From: CAWCPR01 sp963797475
GTDB taxonomy: Bacteria > Chloroflexota > Anaerolineae > Anaerolineales > UBA4823
Reading direction: 5' to 3'
DNA length: 64,000 nucleotides
NCBI GenBank assembly: GCA_963797475.1
Contig: CAWCPR010000012.1
Location: 1 to 64,000, forward strand
Below the pieces are notes generated by a model. It made no database searches, was not told the DNA's origin, and saw nothing but the letters and a program-made list of their open reading frames with translations. How positions within the stretch are numbered: position 1 is the first letter of the stretch; each line of letters opens with the position of its first letter. Position numbers and translations under genes: made by a program. Positions 9,673 through 18,259 of the stretch are shown piece by piece.

Positions 9673-10085
9673 TGGTTCCTCCCTCAGCGACGCATTTCTG
9701 TCCTATGACCATGATACAGAAAAACGGGCGAGGGTGTCCCGCCGGGGTCGCGGTTTCCGAGGCACCAGCGTGGCCTCGATACTTTGGATCATCATAAGCT
9801 TCAGAGCACTTGCCAGGGCAGAAAAAATGTCCCACAATTAATTTGCCTGTCATACTTGCCCTCCGGAACAGGTTTGTTAAAATTCAAAAGTGGAAAGTCT
9901 GCAGGTAGCCTGTCCGTGGCCGTTAAAATTCCCAACTATGGGGCGGGCTTCTGCTGGATTCGGCAGGCCGAGAAGAGCATACTACCGATCAAAAGTCCTC
10001 TTATCCGCTTGTTAAAACCATGAATGTCAGGCGTGACCGAGCAAGTTTGGTTCAAGAATCAAGTGGTTATTACAGGGAGTGGCAT
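9673..10085. other. Intergenic region between divergent units
   Basis: About 400 bases between the transfer operon (leftward) and the methyltransferase (rightward). It should carry both promoters, but I could not find a pair of well-spaced hexamers I trust. Short open frames here have no supporting features. Confidence 0.4.
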
Positions 10086-10730
10086 ATGTCCAGTTATAAA
10101 CTCGACACCCAGACCTCTTACGACAAAGTCGCGGTTGAATATGCTGAAAAATTCAAGGATGAGATGGATTTCAAACCCTTCGACCGTCAATGTCTTGATA
10201 GGTTGGCGCGCGAAGTTGGCAAACTAGGTCCCATCTGCGACTTGGGTTGTGGGCCCGGGCAGATTGCGCGTTACCTGCACCGCCAGGGCATTGACACGTT
10301 GGGAGTAGACTTATCCCCCGGGATGATTGCCGAAGCTCAAAAGCTGAACCCAGAGATCCATTTCCACCAGGGCGACATGCTGTCCTTGCCCGATACCAAT
10401 GACTCTTGGGGCGGTATAGCTGCTTTCTATTGCATCATCCACGTCCCGCGTCCGCGGGTCACAGACGCCCTGCGCGAGTTGAGACGCGTGCTCAAACCCG
10501 GTGGTGTACTGCTGATCACCTTCCATATTGGCACTGAAGTCGAACATTTAAACGAATGGTGGGAGAAACCGGTAAACCTTGATTTTGCTTTTTATCTGCC
10601 AGGTGAAATGGAGGATCGGTTAATGGAGGCCGGGTTTGAGCTCGAGGAGACTTTCATACGCGAGCCCAACCCGGAGGTGGAGGTCGCCACACAAAGAGCA
10701 TATGTGTTTACGAGAAAGGCAAAGGCCTAA
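10086..10730 (+). CDS. Class I SAM-dependent methyltransferase
   Basis: 214-residue methyltransferase of the Methyltransf_11/25 type. The SAM-binding motif I is CDLGCGPGQIARYL, followed by the acidic loop VDLSPGMIAEA, GDMLSLP, and post-motif LRRVLKPGGVLLITFH. I start it at the ATG at 10086, which has GGGAG seven bases upstream; a longer frame to 10020 lacks a binding site. The substrate is likely a small molecule or lipid rather than DNA, as there is no target-recognition region. It converges with the histidine kinase gene across a 106-base gap. Confidence 0.8.
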   Translation: MSSYKLDTQTSYDKVAVEYAEKFKDEMDFKPFDRQCLDRLAREVGKLGPICDLGCGPGQIARYLHRQGIDTLGVDLSPGMIAEAQKLNPEIHFHQGDMLSLPDTNDSWGGIAAFYCIIHVPRPRVTDALRELRRVLKPGGVLLITFHIGTEVEHLNEWWEKPVNLDFAFYLPGEMEDRLMEAGFELEETFIREPNPEVEVATQRAYVFTRKAKA

Positions 10731-10836
10731 TTTAAACATCCACCCTCCCAGCTCTTGCGTAGGACGCGTTGGTGGGCTCAAAAAGCTACCAAAAGTTAGT
10801 GACATATTATACGCGAATTGCAGCCGATCTACCGGC

Positions 10837-13227
10837 TCATAGCTGGACTTCCAGTACGATAGCCGTTCCCTCCCCGAGAAGGGCATGAATTTTTAGATCC
10901 GCGCCGATCATCGTCGCCCGCTCTTGCATCAACAACAACCCGAAGTGATTTTGAGCCAATTTCCCATCTTTTTCCACCTCTGGGGCTCCGATACCATCGT
11001 CTTTGACTATGAGACGAATCCCATTACGAGCTTCTGGTTCGAGTTTTACTTCGATGCGCCTGGCATGGGCGTGCTTGACAGCATTGTTCAAAGCCTCCTG
11101 GGCGATTCTAAAAATCGAAGCTGCCTTATCGTCGCTTAGCGACAAGGTTCCATCCAAGCTACTATGCCATGTGATCGCGGTCGATGAGCCTGCCCTCTTC
11201 TGCATATCTTCAACCAATCCTTGCAGTGTTAGGAGTAGGCCCCGATCGAGCAGCGGAGGACGCTGCGCTTTGATAATTTGCCGTAAGTTTTGGATGATTC
11301 CCTCCATATAGTCTAACAACTCGGGGTTGTCAGGATACTTGCGTAATCCTCGCTTAATATAGAAAAGCTCCTGCAGAACGGTGTCGTGCAAATCACTGGC
11401 GAGCCGCTTGCGTTGTTCTTCTTCGGCTCGGACTAACTGCTGTGTCAGGCCACGCAATGCTTCAACCAGTCTAAGATTGGTCGCAGCCAAGGCGCCTTGT
11501 TCAGCAACTGTGGCAATGATATGCAGGTCCCGATCGCTGTAAACATCTCCACTGACACGTTTGCCAAGGACTAGAATCCCTTGTAGTTTGCTTTCAGCGA
11601 TTAATGGCGCGTAAACCTGACCCCATTCGAATTCTTTCAAAGATATCTGGGGGTTGAATGGGAATACATTAGCTAAACTTCGTTCAGTCCATAATTGTGC
11701 GGCCCTGACTGGCCATCGATACTCCAATAGCACTTGGCGCAACTCATCAACCATTGGAAAAGTATTCTGATTTTCGTTTGTTCCTTCCAAATCTAGCCCG
11801 TTACCAACTGTTAAAAACAAAGCTGCCCGCTGAATGCCCATTTGTTGGGGTAAGTGCTGCGTAAGCAGTTCGACCAGTCTGTTTCGGTCCAAAGGCTGAG
11901 CGAGCTGGTTCGACAGGCTGGAGGTCACCGTGGTGAAGTCATAATGGCTGCCATAAAGGATCCGATCCACCTGGGTCTGGACAACTTTGGCTAAACTGGC
12001 AAAGGGCATGGCAATCAGAACAGCGACGAGTCCGCCATAGATCGGGAGCTGTGGAGGTAGATTAAACAAAATCACCAGCAAGCCGAAAATTAGAATGGAG
12101 ATAATCAAGATCAACAAGACCAGCGTGAACCAAACCACGATGCGGTTGATAATGAAGTCAACTACTAATAATTTTCGTTGGAAGATCACATAAGTGTAAG
12201 CAAGTGGCAGGAGGAGAAGAAAGAGGATGGTAAAGGACCCAGCCAGATATTCTTGCCCAAAAAATAGGTAAGGCAATAAAGTAAACGTGAAAAAGGGACC
12301 AATCCCCAGCACCATCCCCCAAATAATGATGCCCGTTTGCCTGCGAATTTCGGGATCGGGGGAGCGAAATCGATTGCGGATTAAGAGTGCAACAGCTATA
12401 AGCCAGGAAACAATGAAAAAGATTAAGATCCATTGCCTTAGATAGATACCCCAATATTCTCGGAAAGAATAACCTCGGGGTGTCAATATCCAATCATCGA
12501 TAATTACCAGTATAGAGAGTAAACAAGAAACCACAAAGACCGTATAAATTACTCCTTTTCGGTGTTTGGGAAAGCTAACGGATGGAAAGGTGAGATGTGC
12601 TGCCAAGATGACTGGAGACAACAGGCTTAATAATACCTTCTGGATCGTAGTGGCACCCCAAAAACTATTCCACCCACTTGCCCCACCCGCGGCAACGGTC
12701 AGCCCTGCCATTAAGAAGCCCAGACCGAGTAAACGGGTGCGCACATCGTCTTGTGGAGAAAAGAGAGTCAGAATCAGGCTGATCATCCACAAACCAATTG
12801 ATAAAATTTGAATGCCAAGATGTACACCCAGGAGTGGCAAGTTTTCAGAATAGCTGCCAATCGTCAAAGACAGGTCAGTTGGTTCACCGTTTCGTTCAAG
12901 CTTATAACGAATGGCATCTCCGGCCTTAACTCCGGCGCGGTACCGCGGCTCGCTGCGCAAAGGGTCAATTGGCTTGTTATCTATCTCCAGAATCTGGTCA
13001 CCTATTCTAACGCCGGCTGTGTCCGCTGGTCCCCCGGGATAGACTTCATGTACCTCCCCTAGAGTAGGTTCTTGATAAACCTCCATACCATCATAAGGCT
13101 GGAAAATATAAAAAAATGAGTTGAAGAGGATTATTGCACCCAGAATGAGGATCGAGGCAATGACCTGCCCCTTGGGGTTAGTAGCGAAGGTAAGGAACTG
13201 AGGATAATCATTGGATAGAGAGATCAT
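10837..13227 (-). CDS. PDZ/GAF membrane histidine kinase, NarL-partner type
   Basis: 796-residue sensor kinase. Order: a first membrane segment (residues 18-40); an extracytoplasmic PDZ-like domain (VYPGGPADTAGVRIGDQILEI); a block of seven or so membrane helices (about 130-400); a GAF-like domain (about 420-590); a HisKA_3 dimerisation domain with phospho-acceptor His in SDLHDTVLQEL; and a HATPase domain with N box EALNNAVKHAHA and G box VKDDGIGA. This is the NarX/DegS/LiaS class, which partners LuxR-type regulators. The response regulator gene lies 127 bases upstream in the same direction. A PDZ domain at the membrane face is unusual and suggests that it senses misfolded or envelope-exposed peptides. 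Confidence 0.85.
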   Translation of the reverse strand: MISLSNDYPQFLTFATNPKGQVIASILILGAIILFNSFFYIFQPYDGMEVYQEPTLGEVHEVYPGGPADTAGVRIGDQILEIDNKPIDPLRSEPRYRAGVKAGDAIRYKLERNGEPTDLSLTIGSYSENLPLLGVHLGIQILSIGLWMISLILTLFSPQDDVRTRLLGLGFLMAGLTVAAGGASGWNSFWGATTIQKVLLSLLSPVILAAHLTFPSVSFPKHRKGVIYTVFVVSCLLSILVIIDDWILTPRGYSFREYWGIYLRQWILIFFIVSWLIAVALLIRNRFRSPDPEIRRQTGIIIWGMVLGIGPFFTFTLLPYLFFGQEYLAGSFTILFLLLLPLAYTYVIFQRKLLVVDFIINRIVVWFTLVLLILIISILIFGLLVILFNLPPQLPIYGGLVAVLIAMPFASLAKVVQTQVDRILYGSHYDFTTVTSSLSNQLAQPLDRNRLVELLTQHLPQQMGIQRAALFLTVGNGLDLEGTNENQNTFPMVDELRQVLLEYRWPVRAAQLWTERSLANVFPFNPQISLKEFEWGQVYAPLIAESKLQGILVLGKRVSGDVYSDRDLHIIATVAEQGALAATNLRLVEALRGLTQQLVRAEEEQRKRLASDLHDTVLQELFYIKRGLRKYPDNPELLDYMEGIIQNLRQIIKAQRPPLLDRGLLLTLQGLVEDMQKRAGSSTAITWHSSLDGTLSLSDDKAASIFRIAQEALNNAVKHAHARRIEVKLEPEARNGIRLIVKDDGIGAPEVEKDGKLAQNHFGLLLMQERATMIGADLKIHALLGEGTAIVLEVQL

Positions 13228-13354
13228 TTCGCTTTAAATATCCGAAGCTAATCGTTCGAATTCAAACCTGTCTCATCTTCCAAATCTTATGCCAGTTTTC
13301 AAGAAAAACCAGAGGTACGTGTCCCGCCAGAGTTGGGCAAATGTCCCCCATGCC

Positions 13355-14008
13355 TCAGTCAGATGCCAATAACCCTAGGTCGCGGGCTCGGTTGATTGCA
13401 GCGACCCGGACATTAACGGCCTCGGTCTCGTGGAGGTCAAACTTCGAATAGACGCTGGAGAGCAGGTTGCGAACTCGTTTTTCGGAGACCTTCATGGATT
13501 GAGCAATGCTTGCGTTGGAGCGGCCCTCGGCAGCGAGCCTCAGTACGATAAGCTCCTGCTCGCTCAAGATAGCGGCTTCGGGCTTCTGTTTGGCGAACAG
13601 TATATCGACGACATCTTTGGAATAAAATCGTTTTCCCTCGTATACCCGGTGGATCCCCTCCGGTAAAGCAAGAGAAAAGTCGTCGCTCTTCAGCACATAG
13701 CCATATGCGCCGGCGTCCACAATCTGGCGAATATAAACATCATCGTCGTAGCCGGTTAACACCAGAATACGGACGTCGGGATGCTCTTGAAGTAAAGATC
13801 GAACAGATGAGATGGGTTCAAAGTTTCCGCCGGTCATCCCCAGATCCAGGATTACCACATCAGGCGAAGTCTCCCGTACAAGCCGCGGCAACTCCGAGCC
13901 ATGGCCAGCCGTTCCAACAACCCGGATGCCTGGCTGGGAGGCTAGCTCATCTAAAACAGCTTTCAACATGAGCGGATGATCTTCAATTACAGCGACTCGT
14001 ATGAGCAT
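13355..14008 (-). CDS. NarL/LuxR-family response regulator
   Basis: 217 residues. The receiver domain has acidic pocket IEDHP, phospho-acceptor Asp in VVILDLGMTG, and conserved Lys in GYVLKSDD. The C-terminal LuxR-type helix-turn-helix (about residues 148-205) has ELIVLRLAAEGRSNASIAQSMKVSEKRVRNLLSSVYSKF. It is the likely cognate partner of the downstream kinase. Its targets are not visible; no obvious inverted repeat sits directly before either gene. Confidence 0.88.
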   Translation of the reverse strand: MLIRVAVIEDHPLMLKAVLDELASQPGIRVVGTAGHGSELPRLVRETSPDVVILDLGMTGGNFEPISSVRSLLQEHPDVRILVLTGYDDDVYIRQIVDAGAYGYVLKSDDFSLALPEGIHRVYEGKRFYSKDVVDILFAKQKPEAAILSEQELIVLRLAAEGRSNASIAQSMKVSEKRVRNLLSSVYSKFDLHETEAVNVRVAAINRARDLGLLASD

Positions 14009-14053
14009 TGCGATTTGCTATAGCCCCGTCTCAAGACCCAACGCTCAGGTATC

Positions 14054-14446
14054 TTACGATGCCCCTGCGCCTCCGTTGTTCTTCAGAATGAAATCAATCA
14101 TGTTAAGCAGTGCCAGCTTCCCCTCGCGGCCCAACAGGCTGGATCGAATGGCAATCTGATCAACCAACTCGTTCTCCCGAGCTTGGTTGATCATCTCCAC
14201 CCCAGCAACTTTTTCTACAATGAAATAATTGATGTCAACTGCAAAAAAATCGGCCAGGGCCTGAACGACGTGAAATCCCGGGTTTTTTGCGCGTCCCGTG
14301 CGCAATTTCCACAGATAAGCGCGCGAAAGGATACCATTGGAGGCTTGTACGACCTCCTCCTGCGTATACTGTGTGCCGTCCGGTTTTCTCTTCAATTCCA
14401 GCAGCGTGTTGAGTTTTTCGGCAAAACCGTTCTTCGTCTCAGTCAT
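14054..14446 (-). CDS. XRE-family transcriptional regulator
   Basis: 130 residues with an N-terminal HTH of the Cro/C1 type (LNTLLELKRKPDGTQYTQEEVVQASNGILSRAYLWKLRTG, broken here only in position, not in frame). The C-terminal half is helical and may dimerise. It precedes the response regulator by 45 bases. Upstream lies a set of GGGTGCAA-type repeats (14641-14760) that could be its operator. By analogy with phage C1/Cro pairs it might control the divergent antirepressor gene that starts at 14822. Confidence 0.75.
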   Translation of the reverse strand: MTETKNGFAEKLNTLLELKRKPDGTQYTQEEVVQASNGILSRAYLWKLRTGRAKNPGFHVVQALADFFAVDINYFIVEKVAGVEMINQARENELVDQIAIRSSLLGREGKLALLNMIDFILKNNGGAGAS

Positions 14447-14640
14447 CGCGTCTTATATGCTACTAAAATGTGCATTCGCGACGTGGTTTGTCTACTATAA
14501 GCCAGAAGTATAACAAGTGATGCCGAAAGATACAAGAGCAATCAGATTAGAAATGTCTAGATCATCGAGATTGAGTGATTGATCGGGTGGGAAAGGTTAT
14601 ACAAAGCTCAATCAGGCTGTGTTTACCGCCTGTATAACCA

Positions 14641-14760
14641 GGGGTGCAATGTCTTGCTGAACCCTTAAAAGGATGCAAGAGCCAAAATGTCTCCTAAGGG
14701 TGCAACGTTTTGTTGCACCCTTTAAAGGGGTTATTGAGCTAAAATAGGTCTTGCACCCCT
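14641..14760. repeat. GGGTGCAA inverted repeats, candidate operator array
   Basis: Within 120 bases the motif GGGTGCAA or its complement occurs at least four times. Copies begin near 14642, at 14698 and at 14712 (complement), and there is one at 14751 (complement). The pair at 14698-14706 and 14712-14720 forms a perfect 9-base inverted repeat around a GTTTT loop. The array lies between the divergent XRE regulator and the antirepressor start, and the last copy overlaps the -35 hexamer of a candidate promoter, as expected for operators. A cryptic hairpin terminator is the alternative. Confidence 0.55.
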
Positions 14761-14778
14761 GCCCAGTAGCGTTATAAT
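14751..14778 (+). promoter_or_regulatory. Candidate sigma-70 promoter for the antirepressor gene
   Basis: TTGCAC at 14751-14756, a 16-base spacer, and TATAAT at 14773-14778. It is followed 43 bases later by the ATG at 14822, which has AAGGGAG upstream. The -35 lies inside the GGGTGCAA repeat array, suggesting repression by a protein bound there. Confidence 0.6.
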
Positions 14779-14821
14779 CCGGTTAAACACCGAAAGCCAT
14801 GCAAACACAAAAGGGAGTACT

Positions 14822-14866
14822 ATGACCAACGACAACATTGATGAAAACGCCGCTGTTTTTGTCAAA
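14822..14866 (+). pseudogene. 5' stub of antirepressor-like gene, cut by IS21 insertion
   Basis: An ATG with a good ribosome binding site and promoter opens a frame of about 14 codons (MTNDNIDENAAVF) that runs straight into the left end of the IS21 element. The rest of the gene resumes beyond the element at about 19868. The element boundary is near 14860, so the last codons and the stop belong to the insertion. The two parts are not in the same phase when the element is removed, so either a small deletion accompanied the insertion or my boundary is off by a base or two. Confidence 0.55.
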
Positions 14867-14990
14867 TGAAAAACCGACCACTTTAATCACGAAAAACCAT
14901 CCACCTGGATAATCTGCACGTTAAAAATTCACAACGAAAAACCGGCCATTTTCACAACGAAAAACCGTCCAGTGGCGAAAATGGGTTTGC

Positions 14991-15503
14991 ATGATAGAAT
15001 CCCAGCGCTCGACGGAGGATAGGGCAACGCTGCGAAGCAACATACCTAATGCACTATCAAAGAGGGATTCTAAAACCACCGTTCAAATCACACATCCTGC
15101 CCATCCGCTCAAAGGGCAAGTTCTCACCATTTTACCAATGGTTGGGGGAAAACTCGACTCTACGCAGGTCCTGGTTGCCCTGCCTAATGGAGAACAACAA
15201 CTTATTCCGACAGAATGGACCGATCTGGTAGATTCTCCCCATTCCTTGCCAGGCGCTTTATTTCTTTTTGAACGCCTGGTGATATTGCGCCAGCATCTGG
15301 ATTGTTTTTTGGAAAAAACGGTCAAGCAAGCTATCCTCACGGTCAATGAACCAGCACTAGACCAGAGTGGAGGTGACTATGTTGACCAACGATCTCCAGA
15401 CCCTATGGGATCAAATGAGCCCCGAACAGCAGGCCAGGATCATTGCGATTCTGGTCGAGATGCTGTTGCGCCAATGGAACCAGAAAACGGAGGCGCAGCA
15501 TGA
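14991..15503 (+). CDS. Small protein upstream of serine recombinase (DUF5372-like)
   Basis: Up to 170 residues. The core, ITHPAHPLKGQVLTIL followed by LPNGEQQLIPTEWTDL, matches the small beta-rich proteins (DUF5372-like, from memory) encoded just upstream of large serine recombinases in transposon-like units. The C-terminal third overlaps the next small gene in another frame and is low in structure. The start may be further in than 14991, as the first 25 residues lie close to the IS terminal repeats. Its role is unknown; a recombination directionality or regulatory partner is plausible. Confidence 0.55.
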   Translation: MIESQRSTEDRATLRSNIPNALSKRDSKTTVQITHPAHPLKGQVLTILPMVGGKLDSTQVLVALPNGEQQLIPTEWTDLVDSPHSLPGALFLFERLVILRQHLDCFLEKTVKQAILTVNEPALDQSGGDYVDQRSPDPMGSNEPRTAGQDHCDSGRDAVAPMEPENGGAA

Positions 15504-15513
15504 CCCAGCATGA
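15379..15513 (+). CDS. 44-residue protein between DUF5372-like and recombinase genes
   Basis: A short frame beginning ATG at 15379 (preceded by GGAGGTGACT, a strong ribosome binding site) and ending at the TGA at 15511-15513, overlapping the recombinase start. It encodes an acidic amphipathic helix (LQTLWDQMSPEQQARIIAI, then VEMLLRQW). This three-gene order of small protein, tiny helical protein and recombinase recurs in serine-recombinase transposons. The function is unknown. Confidence 0.55.
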   Translation: MLTNDLQTLWDQMSPEQQARIIAILVEMLLRQWNQKTEAQHDPA

Positions 15514-17350
15514 GAACAAGATCCAAGAAGTGCACTTGTGTCGCCGAGCGTGTGTCTATGTGCGCCAATCCACTTTGGTTCAGGTCCATGAACACCAGGA
15601 AAGTACCCGGCGTCAGTATGAGCTGTACCAACGGGCCCGGCAATTGGGATGGATAGATGCGCAGATCGAAGTGATCGATGAAGATTTGGGCCGCTCCGCT
15701 TCGGATGCTTCACAAATACGAGCAGGCTTTCAAAAACTGCTGGGAAAAGTGGTTACCGGTGAGGTCGGAGCCATTTTTAGTGTGGAGATCTCCCGGTTGG
15801 CACGCCAGGATAGCGAAGGTCATCGGTTAGTGGAAGTAGCTGCGTTGACGGATGCATTGCTGATCGATGAACAACAAGTTTACGACCCGCGCCTATCCGA
15901 TGACCGCTTGATGTTGGGTCTCAAAGTGCTGCTTTCCAGTAATGAAATTCGGCTCATGGGCCAACGTTTACGGGAAAACCTGTTTCGAAAAGCCCAGCGG
16001 GGCGAGCTGCACTTGAGCCTTCCGGTTGGTTTAGTGTTCGTGCCCCACGTCGGTATTCAATTGGATCCAGATGAACAGGTTCAAGGAGCAGTCCGGTTAC
16101 TCTTTGAGCGCTTTCGTTTGAGCGGCCACGTGAGCGTCGTAGCCAAGTATTTTTATGAAAACAGTTTGCTGTTTCCCCGGCGCAAAGGCAGCTGGCAAGG
16201 CCCATTGGAGTGGTCTCAGCTCAGTATCACCCGGGTTCGTGCCGTCCTGGATAACCCGTTGTATGCCGGGGCCTACGTATATGGACGCAGTAAACGGAAT
16301 ATGGTCATCCGCGATCAAAACCAAATTACACGGCCCCGCCAACCTCTGCCCCCAGATCAATGGGCAGTGGTTCACTGGGATAATTTCAAAGGCTACATCA
16401 GCCGAGAAGAATATGAAGCGAATCAAACCTTCCTGGCTCAAAATCAAACCCAACCCCATATCCCGGGCGCCTGGTCTCGGCGGCGCGATGGTCATGCGCT
16501 CCTGACCGGGAAGATCCTATGCGGGCGCTGTGGCAGGCCCATGCATGTAGGGTATCAAGGGCACAATGGATCACGGAGTGTTTACGTTTGCAATTCTAGC
16601 CAGCTCCATCATGGCGAGACTGCCTGCCAGCGGATGCCGGGTAAAGCTATTGATGAGTTCGTTTCAGAGCGGCTCCTGGCTGCCCTTACACCGACACAGA
16701 TCGAACTGAGCCTGGCTCTGGTCCAAGAGTTAGAACGCCAACAAACTGAGCTAAACAAGCAACGGCAGCGGCGCATCGAGGCCGCTCACTATGAAGTGAA
16801 CCTAGCGCAGAGGCGTTATGAACAAGTCGACCCAGCTAACCGGTTGGTGATGCGCAATCTCGAGCAGCAGTGGGAAGCCTGTTTGCAAGAAGTAAACCGT
16901 TTGGAAGTCGAGTTTGCGGCCTTCAGTCAAAAGAAACCGCAGCTTTTCAATGCAGAACAGCGGCTAGCACTGCTTCAGTTAGCAACCGATCTACCCAAGG
17001 TGTGGTTATCCCCCACGACCACCTGGACAGAACGCAAAGACTTGTTAGAATTATTGATAGCTGATGTGACCTTGACCCGCCATGATACTGGCATAACGGT
17101 TCAAATCCGGTGGTTTACGAACGAAGTAGAAACCGGTCAACTGCCATTGCCTGTTCACCAGAGCCGACCAACGCCAGCTAGCCTGGTCGAGCGGGTTCGT
17201 CTATTGAATGAACAATATCAAGATAGAGAAATTGCCGAGCTCTTAAACCGAGAAGGAATAAAAACAGCGCACGGAAACGACTTCAATGCAAAGAGGGTAG
17301 AAATGATCCGCAGGCATAATGGAATCTCAAAACAATCTGCCCAACCCTAA
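15500..17350 (+). CDS. Large serine recombinase
   Basis: 616 residues from the ATG at 15500 (GGAGG eight bases upstream). The resolvase N-terminal domain has the catalytic serine in YVRQSTLVQV and the conserved ISRLARQD. A recombinase domain follows (residues about 165-280), then a zinc beta-ribbon (ILCGRCGRPMHVGY through TACQRMP) and a coiled coil (LVQELERQQTELNKQRQRR). The C-terminal 80 residues include a helix-turn-helix-like stretch (LLNEQYQDREIAELLNREGIKTAHG). Such enzymes integrate or transpose DNA. It lies inside an IS21 element, so it is either a passenger or part of an element that was captured. Confidence 0.88.
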   Translation: MTQHENKIQEVHLCRRACVYVRQSTLVQVHEHQESTRRQYELYQRARQLGWIDAQIEVIDEDLGRSASDASQIRAGFQKLLGKVVTGEVGAIFSVEISRLARQDSEGHRLVEVAALTDALLIDEQQVYDPRLSDDRLMLGLKVLLSSNEIRLMGQRLRENLFRKAQRGELHLSLPVGLVFVPHVGIQLDPDEQVQGAVRLLFERFRLSGHVSVVAKYFYENSLLFPRRKGSWQGPLEWSQLSITRVRAVLDNPLYAGAYVYGRSKRNMVIRDQNQITRPRQPLPPDQWAVVHWDNFKGYISREEYEANQTFLAQNQTQPHIPGAWSRRRDGHALLTGKILCGRCGRPMHVGYQGHNGSRSVYVCNSSQLHHGETACQRMPGKAIDEFVSERLLAALTPTQIELSLALVQELERQQTELNKQRQRRIEAAHYEVNLAQRRYEQVDPANRLVMRNLEQQWEACLQEVNRLEVEFAAFSQKKPQLFNAEQRLALLQLATDLPKVWLSPTTTWTERKDLLELLIADVTLTRHDTGITVQIRWFTNEVETGQLPLPVHQSRPTPASLVERVRLLNEQYQDREIAELLNREGIKTAHGNDFNAKRVEMIRRHNGISKQSAQP

Positions 17351-17431
17351 TCGTATTCCCCCTCATGGAGAGTTTAATATGTCTGGACCTTCGAAGACCG
17401 CCCTGAGCGCTGTACCTTCGCCGTTGCCAGT

Positions 17432-17473
17432 GCAGAGAGGCGACCGGGGATCCGGCGCTCTCTGCTCTTTTTG
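17432..17473 (+). terminator. Hairpin and T-run after the recombinase gene
   Basis: GCAGAGAGGCG pairs with CGCTCTCTGC across a short GC-rich loop, followed by TCTTTTT. It sits between the end of the recombinase and the end of the convergent istB gene, so it may serve both transcripts. Confidence 0.55.
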
Positions 17474-17509
17474 CCCTGGCAATGGTTCAAAAAGCGATAA
17501 ACCGTGTTT

Positions 17510-18259
17510 TTAGCCATCCCGAAAACGCTCCCGAAAGCGGAAGGACTCGCCCAGCAGTTCCAGGATGTGGGCGTGGTGGGTGATACGGTCGAGCAATGCG
17601 GCGGTGAGGCGTTCATCGTGCAGCACTTGAACCCAATCGGCGAACTTGAGGTTGGTGGTCAAAATCATGGCCAGCCGCTCGTAAACTTCAGAGCAAAACG
17701 TAAATAAGGCATGAGCGCCATCGGCGGAAAAGGGGATGAAGCCCAGCTCATCGATCACGATCAGGTCGAGCTTGAGCGCACTGGCGATGAAGCGGTGCAG
17801 CCGGTGCTCGTCTTGAGCCTGGAGCAGCTCATTGACCAGACCGGCGGCGGTCCAGAAGCGGACCTTGCGTCCCTGGCGGCAGGCAGATAAGGCCAGTGAA
17901 ATTGCCAGGTGGGTTTTCCCCAGGCCCGGATTGCCGATGAAGACGATTGGCTCGCGCTTGCGGATGTACTCGCCGCGGGACAGGTCGATCACCTGGGCCT
18001 TGTTGAGGCTGGGCAAGGCGGAGAAGTCAAAATCGGCCAGCTCCTTGAGCACCGGCAGGTGGGCAGCCTTGACCCGTTTTTGGATGCGGTTCTGCTCGCG
18101 CTTGGCGATTTCCTGTTCCGCCAGAGCCAGCAGATAACGGGTGTAATCCAGATTGCTGCGGGCGGCGTCGGTGGCGAATGCCTGGTAGTTGCGTACGAAA
18201 CTGGGTAAACGCAGCTGGCGCAGGTAGGATTCCAGCAGATCATTGGGTTCCATGCTCAC
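17510..18259 (-). CDS. istB: IS21 IstB-like ATP-binding helper
   Basis: 249-residue AAA+ protein of the DnaC/IstB family: Walker A GNPGLGKTHLAI, Walker B LIVIDELGFIPF, sensor region LTTNLKFADWVQVL and the C-terminal DRITHHAHILEL. IstB assembles on DNA and delivers target DNA to the IstA transposase. Its start overlaps the end of istA by four bases, as in IS21 elements. Full length. Confidence 0.93.
   Translation of the reverse strand: MSMEPNDLLESYLRQLRLPSFVRNYQAFATDAARSNLDYTRYLLALAEQEIAKREQNRIQKRVKAAHLPVLKELADFDFSALPSLNKAQVIDLSRGEYIRKREPIVFIGNPGLGKTHLAISLALSACRQGRKVRFWTAAGLVNELLQAQDEHRLHRFIASALKLDLIVIDELGFIPFSADGAHALFTFCSEVYERLAMILTTNLKFADWVQVLHDERLTAALLDRITHHAHILELLGESFRFRERFRDG

Noticed and set aside
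9784..10023. 79-residue open frame before the methyltransferase
   Set aside because: No binding site and no similarity; it lies in the divergent promoter region.
14698..14720. Rho-independent terminator
   Set aside because: The hairpin is good, but only three T follow and it sits in front of a promoter among further copies of the same motif, so an operator is more likely.
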